A DNA stretch of 64,000 nt from Otis tarda (lineage: Eukaryota > Chordata > Aves > Otidiformes > Otididae), in contig CM048591.1 in NCBI GenBank assembly GCA_026413225.1, forward strand, positions 72,690,052 to 72,754,051. The letters run 5' to 3'. The position numbers were made by a program, and so were the translations under genes. Below the pieces are notes generated by a model. The model was given only the letters and a program-made list of their open reading frames with translations, was not told where the DNA came from and searched no databases. Positions 10,426-23,660 of the stretch are shown one piece after another (position 1 is the first letter of the stretch; each line of letters starts with the position of its first letter).

Positions 10426-13400
10426 GAGTTAAACAGTTGTTTAAGCCTGAGACAAAATTATCATAAGTCTTCTTCAGATATCAGTTGCTTTAAATTGGCA
10501 CAAACTTACTTTCACAGCCTTGTCATGCATTGAATAACAGAGTTCTCTGTTGTGATCTAGGTGAAAATGCCTAGTTTCCCAGATCTTTCTCTACCCCAAA
10601 AATCTTTCTTCTTCTCAAAGCTATGTAGTCCAAACTTATCCTTCTGAAAGCTGCCATAATACAAACATTTAAAAAGAAATGTTGCGTCTAAGTAGCAAAT
10701 AAGAGAGTATTCTCCTTTTTGTCTCCGTCTCCTGAGACAACAACAACTTTCCCAATATTTCTGAGATAACTTTGTGTAGCATCTCTTCTCAATCTCCAGT
10801 CCCAGACCCACAGGACTGGAGATTATGTCATCTGGGTCCTGTCATCATGTGACCAGGCCATTAGGTAACTCAGCAAAATGTTTTGTATAAGGGTTAAATA
10901 CATACTTACCATCTTTTGCTGAAAAAAAAAGGTTCATGGTAAGATTCAATTGGCAAGGAAAAAAAAAAAGGGTGAATAGTGATAGAGGACCTGCATTTCC
11001 TTCTGTTTAGGATTGCATTTAATCCAGTAAAGACAGGTTTATACAAAGGTCTTTCTGAAGCACTTCATTCCTGCTGAAGTTCCTAACATTGCTCTGAAGC
11101 AGCAGATGTTAAGTTATTTCGTCATGTGACACAATGTTACCTCAATTGAAGAATGTATTTTTTCATACATTACTCTCAACAGGCTCAAAATCTCCAGGAA
11201 TGTGTGGTTTGTTAACTACTGCTAGTGCTTATTGCTAACTTGTAGAACTAAGGTCAGCTCCTGCATGCTCAAGGTAGATAACATAATTTGAAAACTTTTT
11301 GACTCTGCTTCACTTGTCTTGTTCAATTTTCTTTTTCCATCTAAACATGGAATGTATTTCACAGGTCTGGAGCTTTTGTGAGGATAGAAATCTGAAAGTG
11401 TCACTATTTTTCCCAGTTCGCGCCTCTCTCTTGCACATCTTAGGCTAGTACAATTTTCTTCAGCTCTTCTGTGATGGATTTTTTTTTTTTAATTGTGTGG
11501 AGAAGCCTGTATTACATCTTTATTTGCTTCCTTAACTTTTTGCTTATACTTGTTTGCATGCATATCTATCTGTCTATATATATACACATACATACGTATA
11601 TATGTAGCCTAGGTCCTCAACAAACATGGCTGTTTAGAAAATGCTATGACAAATCTTTAAGGAAAACAAAAAAAAAATTTCAAAAACTTAAAATTTTGAG
11701 GTAACACAAGTGAATCAGTTCTATAATTTCTATGTAGCTATTAAATGTTGGCTGGACAGGGTGTGTACATGGAACAGAGTGCTGAAAGTTGCAGGGAAAT
11801 CTGAGCCATTTTTTGAGGAAAAAAAACCGCGATGAAGAGTAGAGCCATTTCCCCAGTGGCTCACTGAAACTATACAACTGAGCTTTGTCTCCAAGGGTGA
11901 CGGGGTATTTGGGCATTTTTTTCTGCAGCTTATTTTCAGAAAGCTTGCAGGTGGTGTGAAACCTCTACACTTCTGCTATGTTTGAATGTTAATGGCCAAA
12001 CGGTTGCGGATATTTATATGTAAGAGAGGGGATCAGACAGACTGGACACTTGACTGAACAAGTATTTAGCAAAAGTGGCACTGCTCACAAAAGCTTTGTC
12101 TCCTTAGACTCAGAGGAAAGCAATCCTGACAATGTATGGGGTTTTCCCCTCCCCCTTGTATATTTCAAGGTGTTAACTTCCATTTTCTGAAATTTCTGGG
12201 CGTGCTGACTCATGTTTGTTTCTTCGGAAGAGGAATTGCTGTAAAATACAGTGAAACCTGACAATGTTTGTTCAGACACAGACAGGCAAGTTCTCCAGCT
12301 TTCAGACAGATACCAGGTACCGTGGAAAACATGACAAAAACAGTGAGAGATTACAACACTCTAAGATGGAAATGGAAAGTCACAGAAGCAGACACCAAAG
12401 AAGAAAGTAGATGAGAGCGCCTGAAGAGATTTCCAAGGGCGGATGACAGCATTTGGTTTACAGCCTCCTGTAGGTTCAATGGCAACTGACCATCCAAGGA
12501 CCTTTTTTGGTTTGACACTGTGATGGTACATGTGCTGGACAAATGAGAATTAATTATATTCACTGACCAGAATAGTCCCAAAATATTAAAATAAATATAT
12601 AAATATATAACCCATATAAATAAATGAATCTTTTTTTCCAGTACAATGGAAAATCTGGGAACTGTCACACCATTTCCTAGATCATATCATCTCCAAGCAG
12701 TTTATTTAATTATGGATTAATGAAATAATAGCCTAGTCTATACCAACAGCTGGGTTCCAGGGTGGTGACTTCCAAACTGGATTTGGTAGGAATTAGACCT
12801 TCCCATGGCACAGATGCTGTTGGCTTGCAGAGGCAGGCTGAGCCCCAGCAGCTGGCACTGCCTCTGAGCCCTCGTCCCGCAGCTGTGAGAGGCCACAGAA
12901 AGCCACAGGGCTACCCAGCTAACAAGTGGCAGAGGTGCCACCTCATGGATTAAATCAGACAGATCAACACTTTGCCATTTTTGTAAAAGGTGTCATGAAA
13001 AAAAAAAAGTATGTTTCCCCAGACAGCTCAGAGGCCAGCTGGTTCATGTAACCAGCAGCCACTCTTGGTGTACGCACAATGCAGTGACTGAAGTGTTGCT
13101 TAAACACATCCTAGCCAGCTTTACATCCATGATTTCATGTATCATCCATATGATACCGCAGGACGCTTGAGGCAGGATGACCAGCTGACTCTGTGTACTC
13201 CATGTGGGTCATGTTCTGCAGGCCCTGCTCAGTTTCTAGCTGTGGTCCAGGCTGTAGTCCATGCACTGAATTACCTACAAGACATTGCATTTGAGTAATC
13301 ACTGTAAAGAACAGACTTACTTGGTGCTTCTGAAATTTTGTTCCATATTGCCAAAAGTGCATTACATACCTGAGATGCTGAGGGTCAAGGGAAGGAGCAA

Positions 13401-16400
13401 GGAAACAAATTTCTCTTTTTCTCTACTTTGGGCCCTTAAACACAACAGACATGGGACATTTGTGTAACTCTGTCTCCTTCTAAAAGTCTGAAGTGATTTA
13501 GTGCAATCGGTGAAGGAAGTGCTTATGACAAGCCTGTAACAACGGCTGAGACTGCATATTTCAGTATGACATGAACTGAAGCTGCAGTAATTTCTGATCT
13601 CTAATGGAAATAAAGCAGTAAAATGTGAGAGTACCAATTACTGAAAGATTGCTTTCCAGGTCCTGCATCCCGCAGCGTGAAGCTCTGCTGCAGCAGTTTG
13701 TACAGGAGGCTGTGCAATGCCACTCCTGTGACCGTGCGCGTATGTGGGCACGTGCCGTGTCCCTGTCACTGAGATGCTGATCCGTGTACAGATGAGTTGT
13801 CTGAGACCGGTCTGGCACATCCTTGCTTTTGCAAGGAGCAAAGTCTGTGCTCTTAACCCACCTCTTGTGGGTCTGGAGGCAAAACAAGAGCCGTTTGGCC
13901 ACACTTCTGCCCATAGCTGAGGGCTGCCTCTGTGCCTGTGGGAAAACCAGCCGCACGTGCATTTGTAGTTTGGCAAGTCCAGCCCCACAGGTTTCCTCAA
14001 TGTCCTTCTCAGCTGAGGTGAATCCCCAGGCTTCGTGTGTGAGCTGCTGGAGGAGTATTCTCTGCCTGGAACAGCTTCTCCAGACGGCTTACAGTGGCAC
14101 AGGAGGTATTCACACGTACAGATAACCCTAATGCCCCTGACTTCTGAGCTCCTCCTGTAACCCTGCTGATGTTCCTCTCTCCTTCATAAAGCCACTCTCC
14201 TTCTTTTCCCTCATATTGATCACTCACAATGTGACATCAGTAAGTACTTTTTGTTGACACCTGATTCCATAAAAATATTGACAGTATTCTGGACATGATA
14301 ACAGGACAGTGTTTTGAGTTTTAAATACTCCTTCGTCAGGTTATTTGGGAGTATACTGTAAAAAAATTTCCTAGTTCCGACAGATATTCTGCAGATCCAG
14401 ACAAGATAAATGAATTTTTGAGGGTTTTGCTTTTTTTTCTTTTTTTTTTTTTAATGTCCTTGCAACACTTTTGGGAACATAATTTAGTGACCTATGTATC
14501 AGGTTGCTATTTATTTGTGGCTATTGATCTTGTATGTCTGTTTCACAATTTTCTTTGATGTATGTTCAGTCTAAATGTCAGGCTGAGCTTCTAAAACCTC
14601 AGGGGCAAAGTTGTAGCATAACATGGTATGTAGATATATTATGGTTAACAAATATACAAAGCAAATGTTGAGGAAATTGGCACTTTTCCATACTGTATGT
14701 GTCCAAAATAAATGAATTATATCTGATAAGGAATAATTGCAGTGCATTTTCAGACATATATTGGTCTCCGTTTTGAATTACCACAAACTATTAGCACAGG
14801 TTTCTCAGCTAAACATATTCTAAAGTATTTATTTGGCTTGTTGACCTTAAAATAAATTTTTAAAAGTCAGGGGAATCGTTGATATTTTGCTTCCATAAAT
14901 GTATCAATTTTCTTTTTGCATTTGCCCTAATGGCACACAAGGATTGAGTCTTTGAATTCCCAGTATGTCTACAGAGTCAAATGGCATGGGACTACATGAA
15001 TGTCCTTTCACAAAAATTATGGCGGTTTGTATGTAAGCTAATAATGAAATTTGAATCTCATTTCTGAGAAAACATGCTAAACTTAGCACAACATGTTGCC
15101 CACTTTAGTGTTGCCCAGCCCGTTTTGGCAGAACCAGGTGGATCACACTCACCCTATACTGTTAGTGCCCAGGCTAGGAGGAAACTTCTGCTACCTTGAC
15201 TCTTACCAAAGAGTGAGATTGCGTGAGACACCACAGAAGATGAAAATAACCACTACTGTTACCCAGTGCAAAGCCAGCAACCTAAACGAGATGTTTAGAA
15301 ACCAACCTTGATCTGTTCTTGGGCACTGCATAAGCAATGGCAAATGCCCATCTTCTGGGCCATATTTCATGCTCTTTAACATGTCATAACCATTAAAAAA
15401 TAAAATGGTTATTTGTATTTAATGACTTTTCTGCAGTGAGAAAATTGCCTTAATGTAATTTCTACTGTAAAAGGTAGATAACTTGTCTCATTCTGGAAAT
15501 TATGCAGAATAATTTAATTTTTATTTTCCATCAGTAATACCATGAAACTGATTTTTACAGCATCTCTCTGTTGGGGCTGCAGTGTGCCTTGTGCTTCAAA
15601 TGGTCTCTTTGTGAGGGGTTGGTGTTTGCAAGCTTTGTTGGTTGTTAATAAGAATCTATATCAGGTGAAAACAAAGGTTTTTCTGCAGCTGTATACGCAG
15701 AAAACAAAGGAGATGATAGAGGATTTTCAACAGAGAGTATCACCAGCAAAGACGTAAGGCATAATTGTTAAGAATACATGGCATGCTTTTCAGATGTTGG
15801 GCTGTCTATAAATATCCAGTTGACCTGTGTGCCTGGGGTTCTCATATCTTTATACTTTTTTTTTTGGACAAAAAAAACCCAGTGAAATAAAAGAGAAACA
15901 CTCCTATTTATCAGGAGGTGTGGATGGGTGTTTTTGTCTAGTCAAAAACTGCTGCTACCGCCTTTCTGGTTAACAAGTAACTCTGTTGTTTCTGTGGGTC
16001 TGTAATTAAGAAAGAAGAAATTCTTCATAAATAGTTTAGGCCATTACTGAATTTTGAGATGAACACTAATTGTTTTCCCTCAGTGATTAGCACGTGCCAG
16101 GGATAACACAATGACATAACAGCAACCCACAGCATCGCTATGCAGGCTCCCAGTTCCTTTCTGCTCATCTGCTTCCGGCAACTTTCATTTTCAGTAATTT
16201 TGACAGAAGTCCTGAGATTTTGGCAGACTGCAGCCAAAGTTCAGTTCAGTGCTGTGGAAAGAAAAAAATCCTGCATCACTGAAAAAAGCAGGAGGCTGAA
16301 TCTTCCTGTGCAAGGCCAGAGAGACAGAAAGCCCGACTTCAGCGGGCCAGCGGCTGCTGCTGTGTTGCCTGACATGGTACAAAAAGCTGTCAAGAGAAGG

Positions 16401-16653
16401 AGAGCTGAACCTGCAAGGACAAGGAAAGTCGAGATAATACGGTGTGGGAGACTTCCTCTATCACTAATCCCCTCTGTTTGAAGTCTGTGGATTTACGACC
16501 ATTGCACACACCAGATACCTTTGGTAAACTAGGCTGGATATAGTCTATGAAAACTTTTAAAAAAAAATTTGGCATGCTATTTACTGGGAAAGTAAAGTTC
16601 ATGTTCAGCTTCAAGTTTTATGTGAGATATTTGTCACATTTTAAATTAAATGC
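10426..16653. other. Unannotated stretch, no gene recognised
   Basis: This is mostly AT-rich, with a dinucleotide-rich patch at 11560-11604 (TATA/CATA mixture) and an ATAAATATATA patch at 12585-12622. A GC-richer patch at about 13640-14130 carries overlapping frames of 100-133 codons on both strands, with no domain I recognise and no splice arrangement I could support. A 113-codon frame at 16140-16481 (+) ends in basic sequence but resembles no known family. No clear transposon was seen. Confidence 0.5.
11560..11604. repeat. AT/CA-rich microsatellite
   Basis: An interrupted run of TATC, TATA, CATA and GTATA units, compatible with a decayed (TA)n/(CA)n microsatellite. It is probably length-variable. 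Confidence 0.7.
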
Positions 16654-16680
16654 TATATACCCATGTTTTATGGGTATATA
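16654..16680. repeat. Perfect inverted repeat, 10-bp arms, 7-nt loop
   Basis: The left arm TATATACCCA (16654-16663) is the exact reverse complement of TGGGTATATA (16671-16680), with loop TGTTTTA. It could form a hairpin in single-stranded DNA or RNA. It is followed without a gap by a 33-bp-period direct duplication, which suggests that the hairpin promoted slippage. Confidence 0.85.
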
Positions 16681-16737
16681 GTGTTTGTATTTTGTTCTGT
16701 CTTTGTTCACAAAGTGTTTGTATTTTGTTCTGTCTTT
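16681..16737. repeat. Direct duplication, 24-bp unit at 33-bp period
   Basis: The 24-bp segment at 16681-16704 (GTGTTTGTATTTTGTTCTGT and four more bases) recurs exactly at 16714-16737. The 9 bp between are GTTCACAAA. There are two copies only. The identity of the two copies suggests a recent duplication. Confidence 0.88.
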
Positions 16738-19700
16738 TTCGAACAAATGGATGGAAAAGGCTATTCATGTGCCTTGTACTACCCCTGGAAAGAAAAATGT
16801 GAGTTCGCTGCTCGGTTTCACACAAAATTGAACTTCAGAAGTATCTGTGTTTTGCAATAACTCTGTCAGGAGTTAGAGATGTGCTTCCTATTGTGATTCC
16901 ATGGAGATCAGAGTGGGGTAGCACAATTCTGTTTCCCCTCAGCTGCATCCTCAGCTCTCACTGCTCCTTAGTCACAACAGGGTTTTTCCACACTACCTGG
17001 AGCCCGCAGTGTGGTCTCCCAAGCACCGGCCCCAAGAGCAGACGTTTGGTCCCTCCTCGCTCCTCCCTTGAGCGCAAGAGCCGAGGCGCAGCGGAGGACC
17101 GACCGCTTGCTGTCCCCACCTTGGCTGCCCCTGTCTGGCACAAAAGGGCTTGGAGGATCCTCGTGCAGCCCTAGACATGCCCTTTGCATTAGTTTATATT
17201 CTCATTACTCCCTCTCATATAAACAACCTATACCCGTTTCAGTTTTTCTGCAGTGATCCCAATTTTTCTGATTTTATGTGTTTGGTAATGTCAACCTTGC
17301 TCACTGACCCAGTAAAACAGAACCCCCATTTACTCCCAGTCAGACAGTGGGTGTTATTGTCACTTATGCAAACACTCCCTTTTCCTTACCTTTAATTTAT
17401 AATAATTTCTCCTGGGGCTGTTTTATTCTTTCATGCTGGATTGGGATAGATCAATCACCACCTTTCCCCTTCTGTTCTGCCCGGGATCGGACACTTCCCC
17501 CATGAGCGCAGCATCAGGCACCAGGCAGGGCTGCCCATCTGCAGGCAGGCTCTTCTCTCCGAGTAAGCGGTGGATTGTTCCTCTGGTTGGCACAGACAGA
17601 AACTTCTTTTGCTTTCTGAGGTCAAAATTCTTTGGAATTGCATTTTTAAATGTTCATGTTGCTCATGGATGACTGTTTTGCAGTTTCGAAATCCTTCATT
17701 CTGAGTAGCTCATTTAGGCCATTTTGTTTGTTTGGACACTGCTTGTGAGCATCGTTCAATCTGTAAAAATAAACAAGTTCACAGTTGTTTTAATTTCAGA
17801 ACAGTTAAATTCTTGGAAGCATTTTATGACAGTTATTATTGATGCTGTATGTTTGATCCATTAAAGACAGATTGCACTGCTTTACCCTCAAAATTGAAAT
17901 TTTGCCTCTCTTGAAACAGTAGTATAATAAATAAAACATTAGATGTGGTCAACAATTAAAAACATACCATTTTTCCTCCCAAATATTTTCCTTTTAGAAA
18001 CATTTTTATGGAGAACAGCTATTCCCATACATCTTTATGGAAAAAAAAAACACTAAATAGAGAACATTACCAATATGAGTAAAAACCACCACACATGGCA
18101 ATACTGGAAAGACTCTAGGATGTGAAAGAGAAAAGGTTGCTTTTTCCATATTCAGCCATCTTTGCTATTCTAAGAAAGGCATATGGAATTTGCTATTTAT
18201 TTTATAATTACAGGCATGATGCAGAAAACATCAGAGCAGTATACTAGATAGCTTTCAATAAATGATACAAATATAGATTCTCTTTAATCCTGAAAATTAC
18301 TAAGTATCTACTTTTCTAGTGCATTAATTATGTTGACAGAGGGCACGTTATGCTTAAGAATCAAGCAATTTAATCTTGCTTAATATCATCATGAGTGACA
18401 GGTCTCAAACTTTTTTTCAGTTTCTCCGATGTTTTCAACATCTCCATCTCAATTCAAAATAAATGTGTAGGCCAGTGCTTTGTATATTGAATATTCTGTA
18501 TTTTTCAGTTTCTATTGCCAGTAGACATTTCAGATCTCCCCAGGATAAAGAAAAATTGCCCTCTTTGCAGTCTTCTAACAAATTGCAAAAATATTTCTAA
18601 CTAGATTGAAGACTATATTTACATTTTTGTTATAAAGAAAACGAAACAACTCAGGGTGTATGGAACACATTACTTAAAATTAAATATTTCATTTTACAGG
18701 ATAATAATGAAACTGTTTCATTTTTAAGAGAAGTAGAGCTGTAGAAATCAGTCAAGTGGTTTTGAGTATCATTTATCAAAGCAGCTGGGGCAGTAGAAGG
18801 GGAAGGAGGGCAGGATACCCACTTAGGACGATAAAAATAAAATACCATTATTTCCTGTGCCTGAAGACAGTTTACATAATTTTTTAGGATATTTTGAGCT
18901 GAGGTTCAAGAATTGAAAGCATATTCAAGTTGGATAGGATCAAAAAGCACTTTGCCCAACAAGTGTTTGAAGTTTCTCCTGCTCCTCAGAAAGGTATTTG
19001 CTGCAGCACCTGAACATGACCGCAGGTAATTAATACGAGTGATCTAGAAAATTGAGCAATTCTTCAGATCAGCAGCAGACTGTGCAATTCAATCTCCTCC
19101 CTTTAGCTTGTTGGACATAAAATTTGTGAACGGAACAGTGGATTTCAATCGCTTTTTCTGCTGCTACTCTTGCTGGACTTCCCCGCAAACCTCAGGAAAA
19201 GGGTGATTTTAATGACCGGAACCCTTACCACAGCTGACAGAGGAGGTTTACGCTGTGCATCTTTGGAATTATCAGTCCATGATGGCTTTTTTTTGAGCAG
19301 TCCCAGCACAGAGAGCAGTTTGTCCTGCACCCTCCGCTGAGCTCGGGGTGCTGCGTCTGCTGTCCGCGCCTGCCCCCTGGCCTTGGCTGGCCGGGCACAT
19401 GCCTTCCACAGAGGCTGTTGTGATGTGCACAGTGGTAGGGACCGCTGAGTTCTGCTGAAGATGATGTTTGATTGGTGCAGCTGAACGCAATATTTGTGTA
19501 GCAAAATGTTTTATTAAGGAAAAGGAATTAAAACAGATAAAATTTCTTACTTCTAAAATTGCCCTTGAATGAAGAGGAATGAGAGCAAGAAAAATTACTG
19601 ACACAAAATTTAGCAGAATTCTACAGCAGAATGCAAAAAAAAAAATGCCATGGTTCTCTGTATCCCTGAAGTTGATTATAAAAATTGTTTAAAGTTCCTT

Positions 19701-22700
19701 ATCCACTGCAGCACTAAGATATCTATCTAAAAATATCTATTCTAGTTATTTTTTTTTCCATCTAGTGAAATTCACCGCTCTGTTTTAGATGCTCAAATTA
19801 CTTATCTCTTGCATGGAAAAAAAAAAGAAGTTGCAATGGCATTCCTGATGCTCACATCCTTCTCAGCCTCCTGATTACCAGCATTTGGAATAAAAATGTC
19901 CCCTCACAGATTTACTTACTCCTCTGGCTCAGGAACCAGTCTCTAAGATTTACACTCAGGTAGTGCTAAAAGCCATTTAGGTATTTAATGGGATTTAGGG
20001 ATTTAATTCCCTAGATTTTCGTAGGAACACTGAGATTGTGAATGTGACAAGAATGTGGATCTATAGCAGGCAGACACCTGGTAGATCTGGTGTGTCAAAG
20101 CAGGGGCAACGTGACTTGATTCCTGCTGCACACGATAAAGCAGCGATGCCCCACGAACCCACTGTGTTTAGTGAGCTCTGTCTGCTCTGCCTCCTTTTTT
20201 AAGAACTCCATGAACCCTGCTATAAAAAGGCTGTTTTAGAGGTCCCAGTTGCCTAATCTTATGCATAAACTGCTTTTATATTTTTTTCTTCTTCATGTTT
20301 AACCCAACATCATGGGATACATGCAGCATCACAAAGACCACACAAGATTACAGCTGCTCCTGTCAACGTGTGCCAGCTCCCAGTGAAACATTAACAGATT
20401 TTGTATACGTATTTTAGTTACATCCGTGCTGTTAAATGGCTTTGAAATGGGTTTGATGCTGGATTTGTAACGGCTCAGTGTTTTACCAGCCAAAGCCTGG
20501 CTGAGACCCGCGCACTCAGGGCTGCCTGTGTCAGTTTGCAGTGGTCGGAGGCTCCTGGTCTCTGGAAACAGGCAGGACCACAAAGCAAATTGTGGATTTT
20601 TCTAAGACAGGGAAAAGTAAATTGGTACACACAGGACAAGGACAATATTTAGACTTTAGTGACCCAGCTGTCAAAGAAAGGGTCATTTCTCTCTGCAGGG
20701 TCAAAACAGCAGTTTAAAGAAATACGTGGTCTGCTTCCCTGCAGTTACTGGATACACATCCATAGGTCCAGACATGGCTATAAGCACAAATTTAGCAGTT
20801 CTTCTGAGCCATGGTAGCTGGTGTTGTGTTTCTAGCTTGGGGCCAAATAAGAGGTATTTTGCCTTTGGTTGCTCCCCTTTTAATCACCTCCCTGTCACAT
20901 GTGTTATCCCTTAGAAAATTCCTAGAGGTCAACCCAGCCCTCTTTCTGTCTCGCCACCCATCAGGTTCTCCTGACACTTTTTTCCCTTCCATTTCCACAC
21001 TTACCAAGGCTGGACCACATGCTGTAGGAGCAAGTTACCCACTCCTGCTCAGTACTGCAATGTCAGTACTGCAGTCTGATATCACTTTGACAAGTCTATA
21101 TCATAAAAAACTGAGTCACTGGAGCACACATGATATGTTTGGCAGTGATTGATGGTCTTGCTTGCAGACATTTCAGAAAGTCCATAAATATGTGAGAAAA
21201 TATCCTTTTGTACTGAGTAAATTACACTGATCTTCTGGCAAAATTAAGGTAGCTGTTCATCGACGTGGGGATGGCTGGTGGATGGTAGGAAGAGAGAAGG
21301 CAGTGCAGTTCTTTCATCCTTATCCAACTTTCAGACTGATTTCCTTCAGCAGTGTCCAATGGAGGTTTCAAAAAGAGTTTAGTCTTTTCAAACTTGCTAG
21401 GATGTCTCTTTCCTAGGAGAAACATTCAAATAATCTTCTAATGAATGGTAATAGACTTCTGCTCTCACTGCCCCACTACTCTAATTTTGTTTCTTTCTTA
21501 ACTCACTCTTCCAGAGTTTTCTATGGAGAAAAAAAAAAAAAACAACCAACTTGTAGCAGTTGATTACTCACTGTTGTGTACATCTTGTTTAATCATTCTG
21601 TGTTTGGTGTTTCTGTTTCTTTTACCACATGGCTTCCACTGGGAATTCTCTACCTTTTCTTTGCGTGGGTCTTTTCTTTTTCTCACTGCCTGGAGCAGGC
21701 TAGCTTTTTTCACTCCTCGAATTAAAGATAAATTTTTACCACAACAAAACTAATGCTTATTTGTTTCTACCAGGTCATGATAGCATTAAGTATTAGAGGG
21801 CCCCTGAAGCATTTCTGCAAGGTCTTACAGGACAATGATTTGTTTTCTGTATCTACTAAGGCTGTCAGCAAGAGTAGTGATCAGGGTCACCTGTGGTTTT
21901 GCATTGACTTATCCTCTCACAGCACTTCTAATCTCATTAAGTGTGGTCAGATATTAATATAATTTTCCACATTGACTTACTATAAATATAATTATTCCTG
22001 AAATTAAAAAAAAATAAATCTCAGATATTTCCTTCCTCTATTTTAGAACATTTTACCTTTCAATTTTCATTAACTGTGCCCTTCCTAGGAAAACTGGGGC
22101 ACAACCTTTTTTTTTTCAAATTTCCCTTTCATTCACATTAAGGCATTCCTTAATCATTTTCATTTTCAGACCTATTCAGAAGTGAATATTGTCTGTCCAA
22201 AAGCTCATTTATTTCATTACACAGGCATAACAATCATGGTGCTACTTCAGCAGAGAAAAGTGGCTGAAAGGCAATAGGACAAAGTTTGTTACTTAAAAGT
22301 TTCTGGAAAAGTATTCTAGCTGATATGAGATAAATATATATATAGTTTTTAAGCTAAACCAAGTTCACAGTATGAACAGAGTTGCACTGTCAGAAAGGTA
22401 CCTTTTAACTGCAGGTATTCTCCAGTGAGAACAGCTGTGCAGCGTGAGCACCCTACAGTGCTGTAATGTCTCTGATATCAGTCAATTTTTTTAATTACAT
22501 CCAGTTATAGTTGTATCAGTATGCACTTTACAACTGTATGGTTTTTGTGTTTTTGTTAAGTCACCAAACTTGAATCAGTCTCTTCTTCAGGCAAACAGAC
22601 AGGTCCTTATCTTGTTTATCTGGAAGAAGCAGTAAAATGTGTAGGCTGGCATAGAAAGAAAACAACTTGCCTTTTCCTCTTCATTCCCAGACAGAAGAAT

Positions 22701-23147
22701 GAAGCATAGTTCAATGCTTGGATAAGTAATAGTAAACAAGAGAATAAGAAGGCTCAGTACGCATTTATTTAGCTGTTCGGGATGAGGAGAGAGAGACACA
22801 TTATATTATTGCTGCAAGCTCCTATCCAAGTACTCTCAAATTTCAGACAGATTCAGCTCCGTAGGTTTTGGGTTTGTGACAAGATCAAGTCCTTTATGAG
22901 CTGCTGTGAATCCAGGACTTTTGAAATTATTCTGAGGTTGGTTCAAAATTGACTGGTAGGAAAAGAGGTTTAGAAATCTTTTCTCCTCTTGATGATTCAT
23001 AAATACTGTCACAAAGGGAAAGGGGAAGAACAGAAAAGACACTGTTGTGTCTCCCAGAAGTGCCCATGAAAGAAGAGGTTAAAGAAATTCTAATAGATAT
23101 GGCATTGTTTAGTTACAGCTGTGCATACTAAGACAAATGGTGCTATT
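16738..23147. other. Unannotated stretch, no gene recognised
   Basis: No coding region or confident transposon is visible in 6.4 kb. GC-richer islands at about 16960-17190 and 19270-19460 give overlapping frames on both strands without recognisable products. AGTTGGATAGGATC...CCCAAC near 18929-18961 faintly recalls a CR1 3' end, but it is too short to claim. Short (TA)n occurs near 22332-22345. Confidence 0.5.
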
Positions 23148-23505
23148 TGTTGTGTAAATTATCTGAGGTGGGAAGTCTTGCATTCCTCACAAGGACAGTT
23201 CCTGATAAGAACCAGGGGGGCCCCCACCTCCAAGAACCAGCTAAAACCGACCCTACGGCTTGGATAAGAGCCAAAACATAACTGCGTCTGCACGAAAACA
23301 AAAGGTTACTAGCCGTGACAAAGAGCAGCCACCTATCTTCATCCTCATGACCCCCGACGACCACCACCATAAGGCATTGCGCAAGCGCGGATAGGAGGAG
23401 TTTATGGAAATGACCCCTTGGAACTAATTTTAATACGAAGCAGGGATAGCTCATGCATATGTATAGGCGTGTTTTGAAACTTCGTGTATATGTAACACCT
23501 GGTTG

Positions 23506-23511
23506 TATAAG
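23506..23511 (+). promoter_or_regulatory. TATA-like box of the putative LTR
   Basis: TATAAG lies 88 bp upstream of AATAAA, a spacing suitable for a U3 promoter followed by a short R region. Predicted from position and sequence only. Confidence 0.4.
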
Positions 23512-23593
23512 TTCAAAGTGAGTTGCTGCGTCAGGCGCGCACGGTTTTGGCGGGACTACCCCCCCCCCTGCCCTTCCATGCTGCCCAGCGCTG

Positions 23594-23599
23594 AATAAA
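23594..23599 (+). terminator. Poly(A) signal AATAAA of the putative LTR
   Basis: An exact AATAAA hexamer within the LTR-like element, followed by a T/C-rich then G-containing region. Confidence 0.5.
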
Positions 23600-23660
23600 C
23601 ATACCTTCTTTACAATCTTACAGATTGTGGAGTCCGTTTTCCGCACGTCACCCAGGCACA

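Larger units (their letters stand above)
23148..23660 (+). mobile_element. LTR-like sequence, probable solo LTR (ends uncertain)
   Basis: The layout is that of a plus-strand retroviral LTR. It has a TGTTGTGTAAAT start, a TATA-like box (TATAAG at 23506-23511), and AATAAA at 23594-23599. About 35 bases later comes GGAGTCCG, the motif also seen near the 3' end of the ERVK-like LTRs at 1879 and 9737. The body is richer in CpG and GC than its surroundings (for example GCGCAAGCGCGG and CAGGCGCGCACGG) and contains a GGGGGGCCCCC palindrome near 23215-23225. I could not find a convincing target duplication, so both ends are estimates and the element may extend to about 23720. A 173-codon minus-strand frame across it (23143-23664) is a shadow. 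Confidence 0.65.

Noticed and set aside
18929..18961. Faint CR1-like 3' end on the minus strand
   Set aside because: Only AGTTGGATAGGATC and CCCAAC resemble CR1. Too short and too diverged to support.
22332..22345. (TA)n tract as a promoter
   Set aside because: A short AT-rich run in AT-rich sequence, with no gene or LTR layout downstream.
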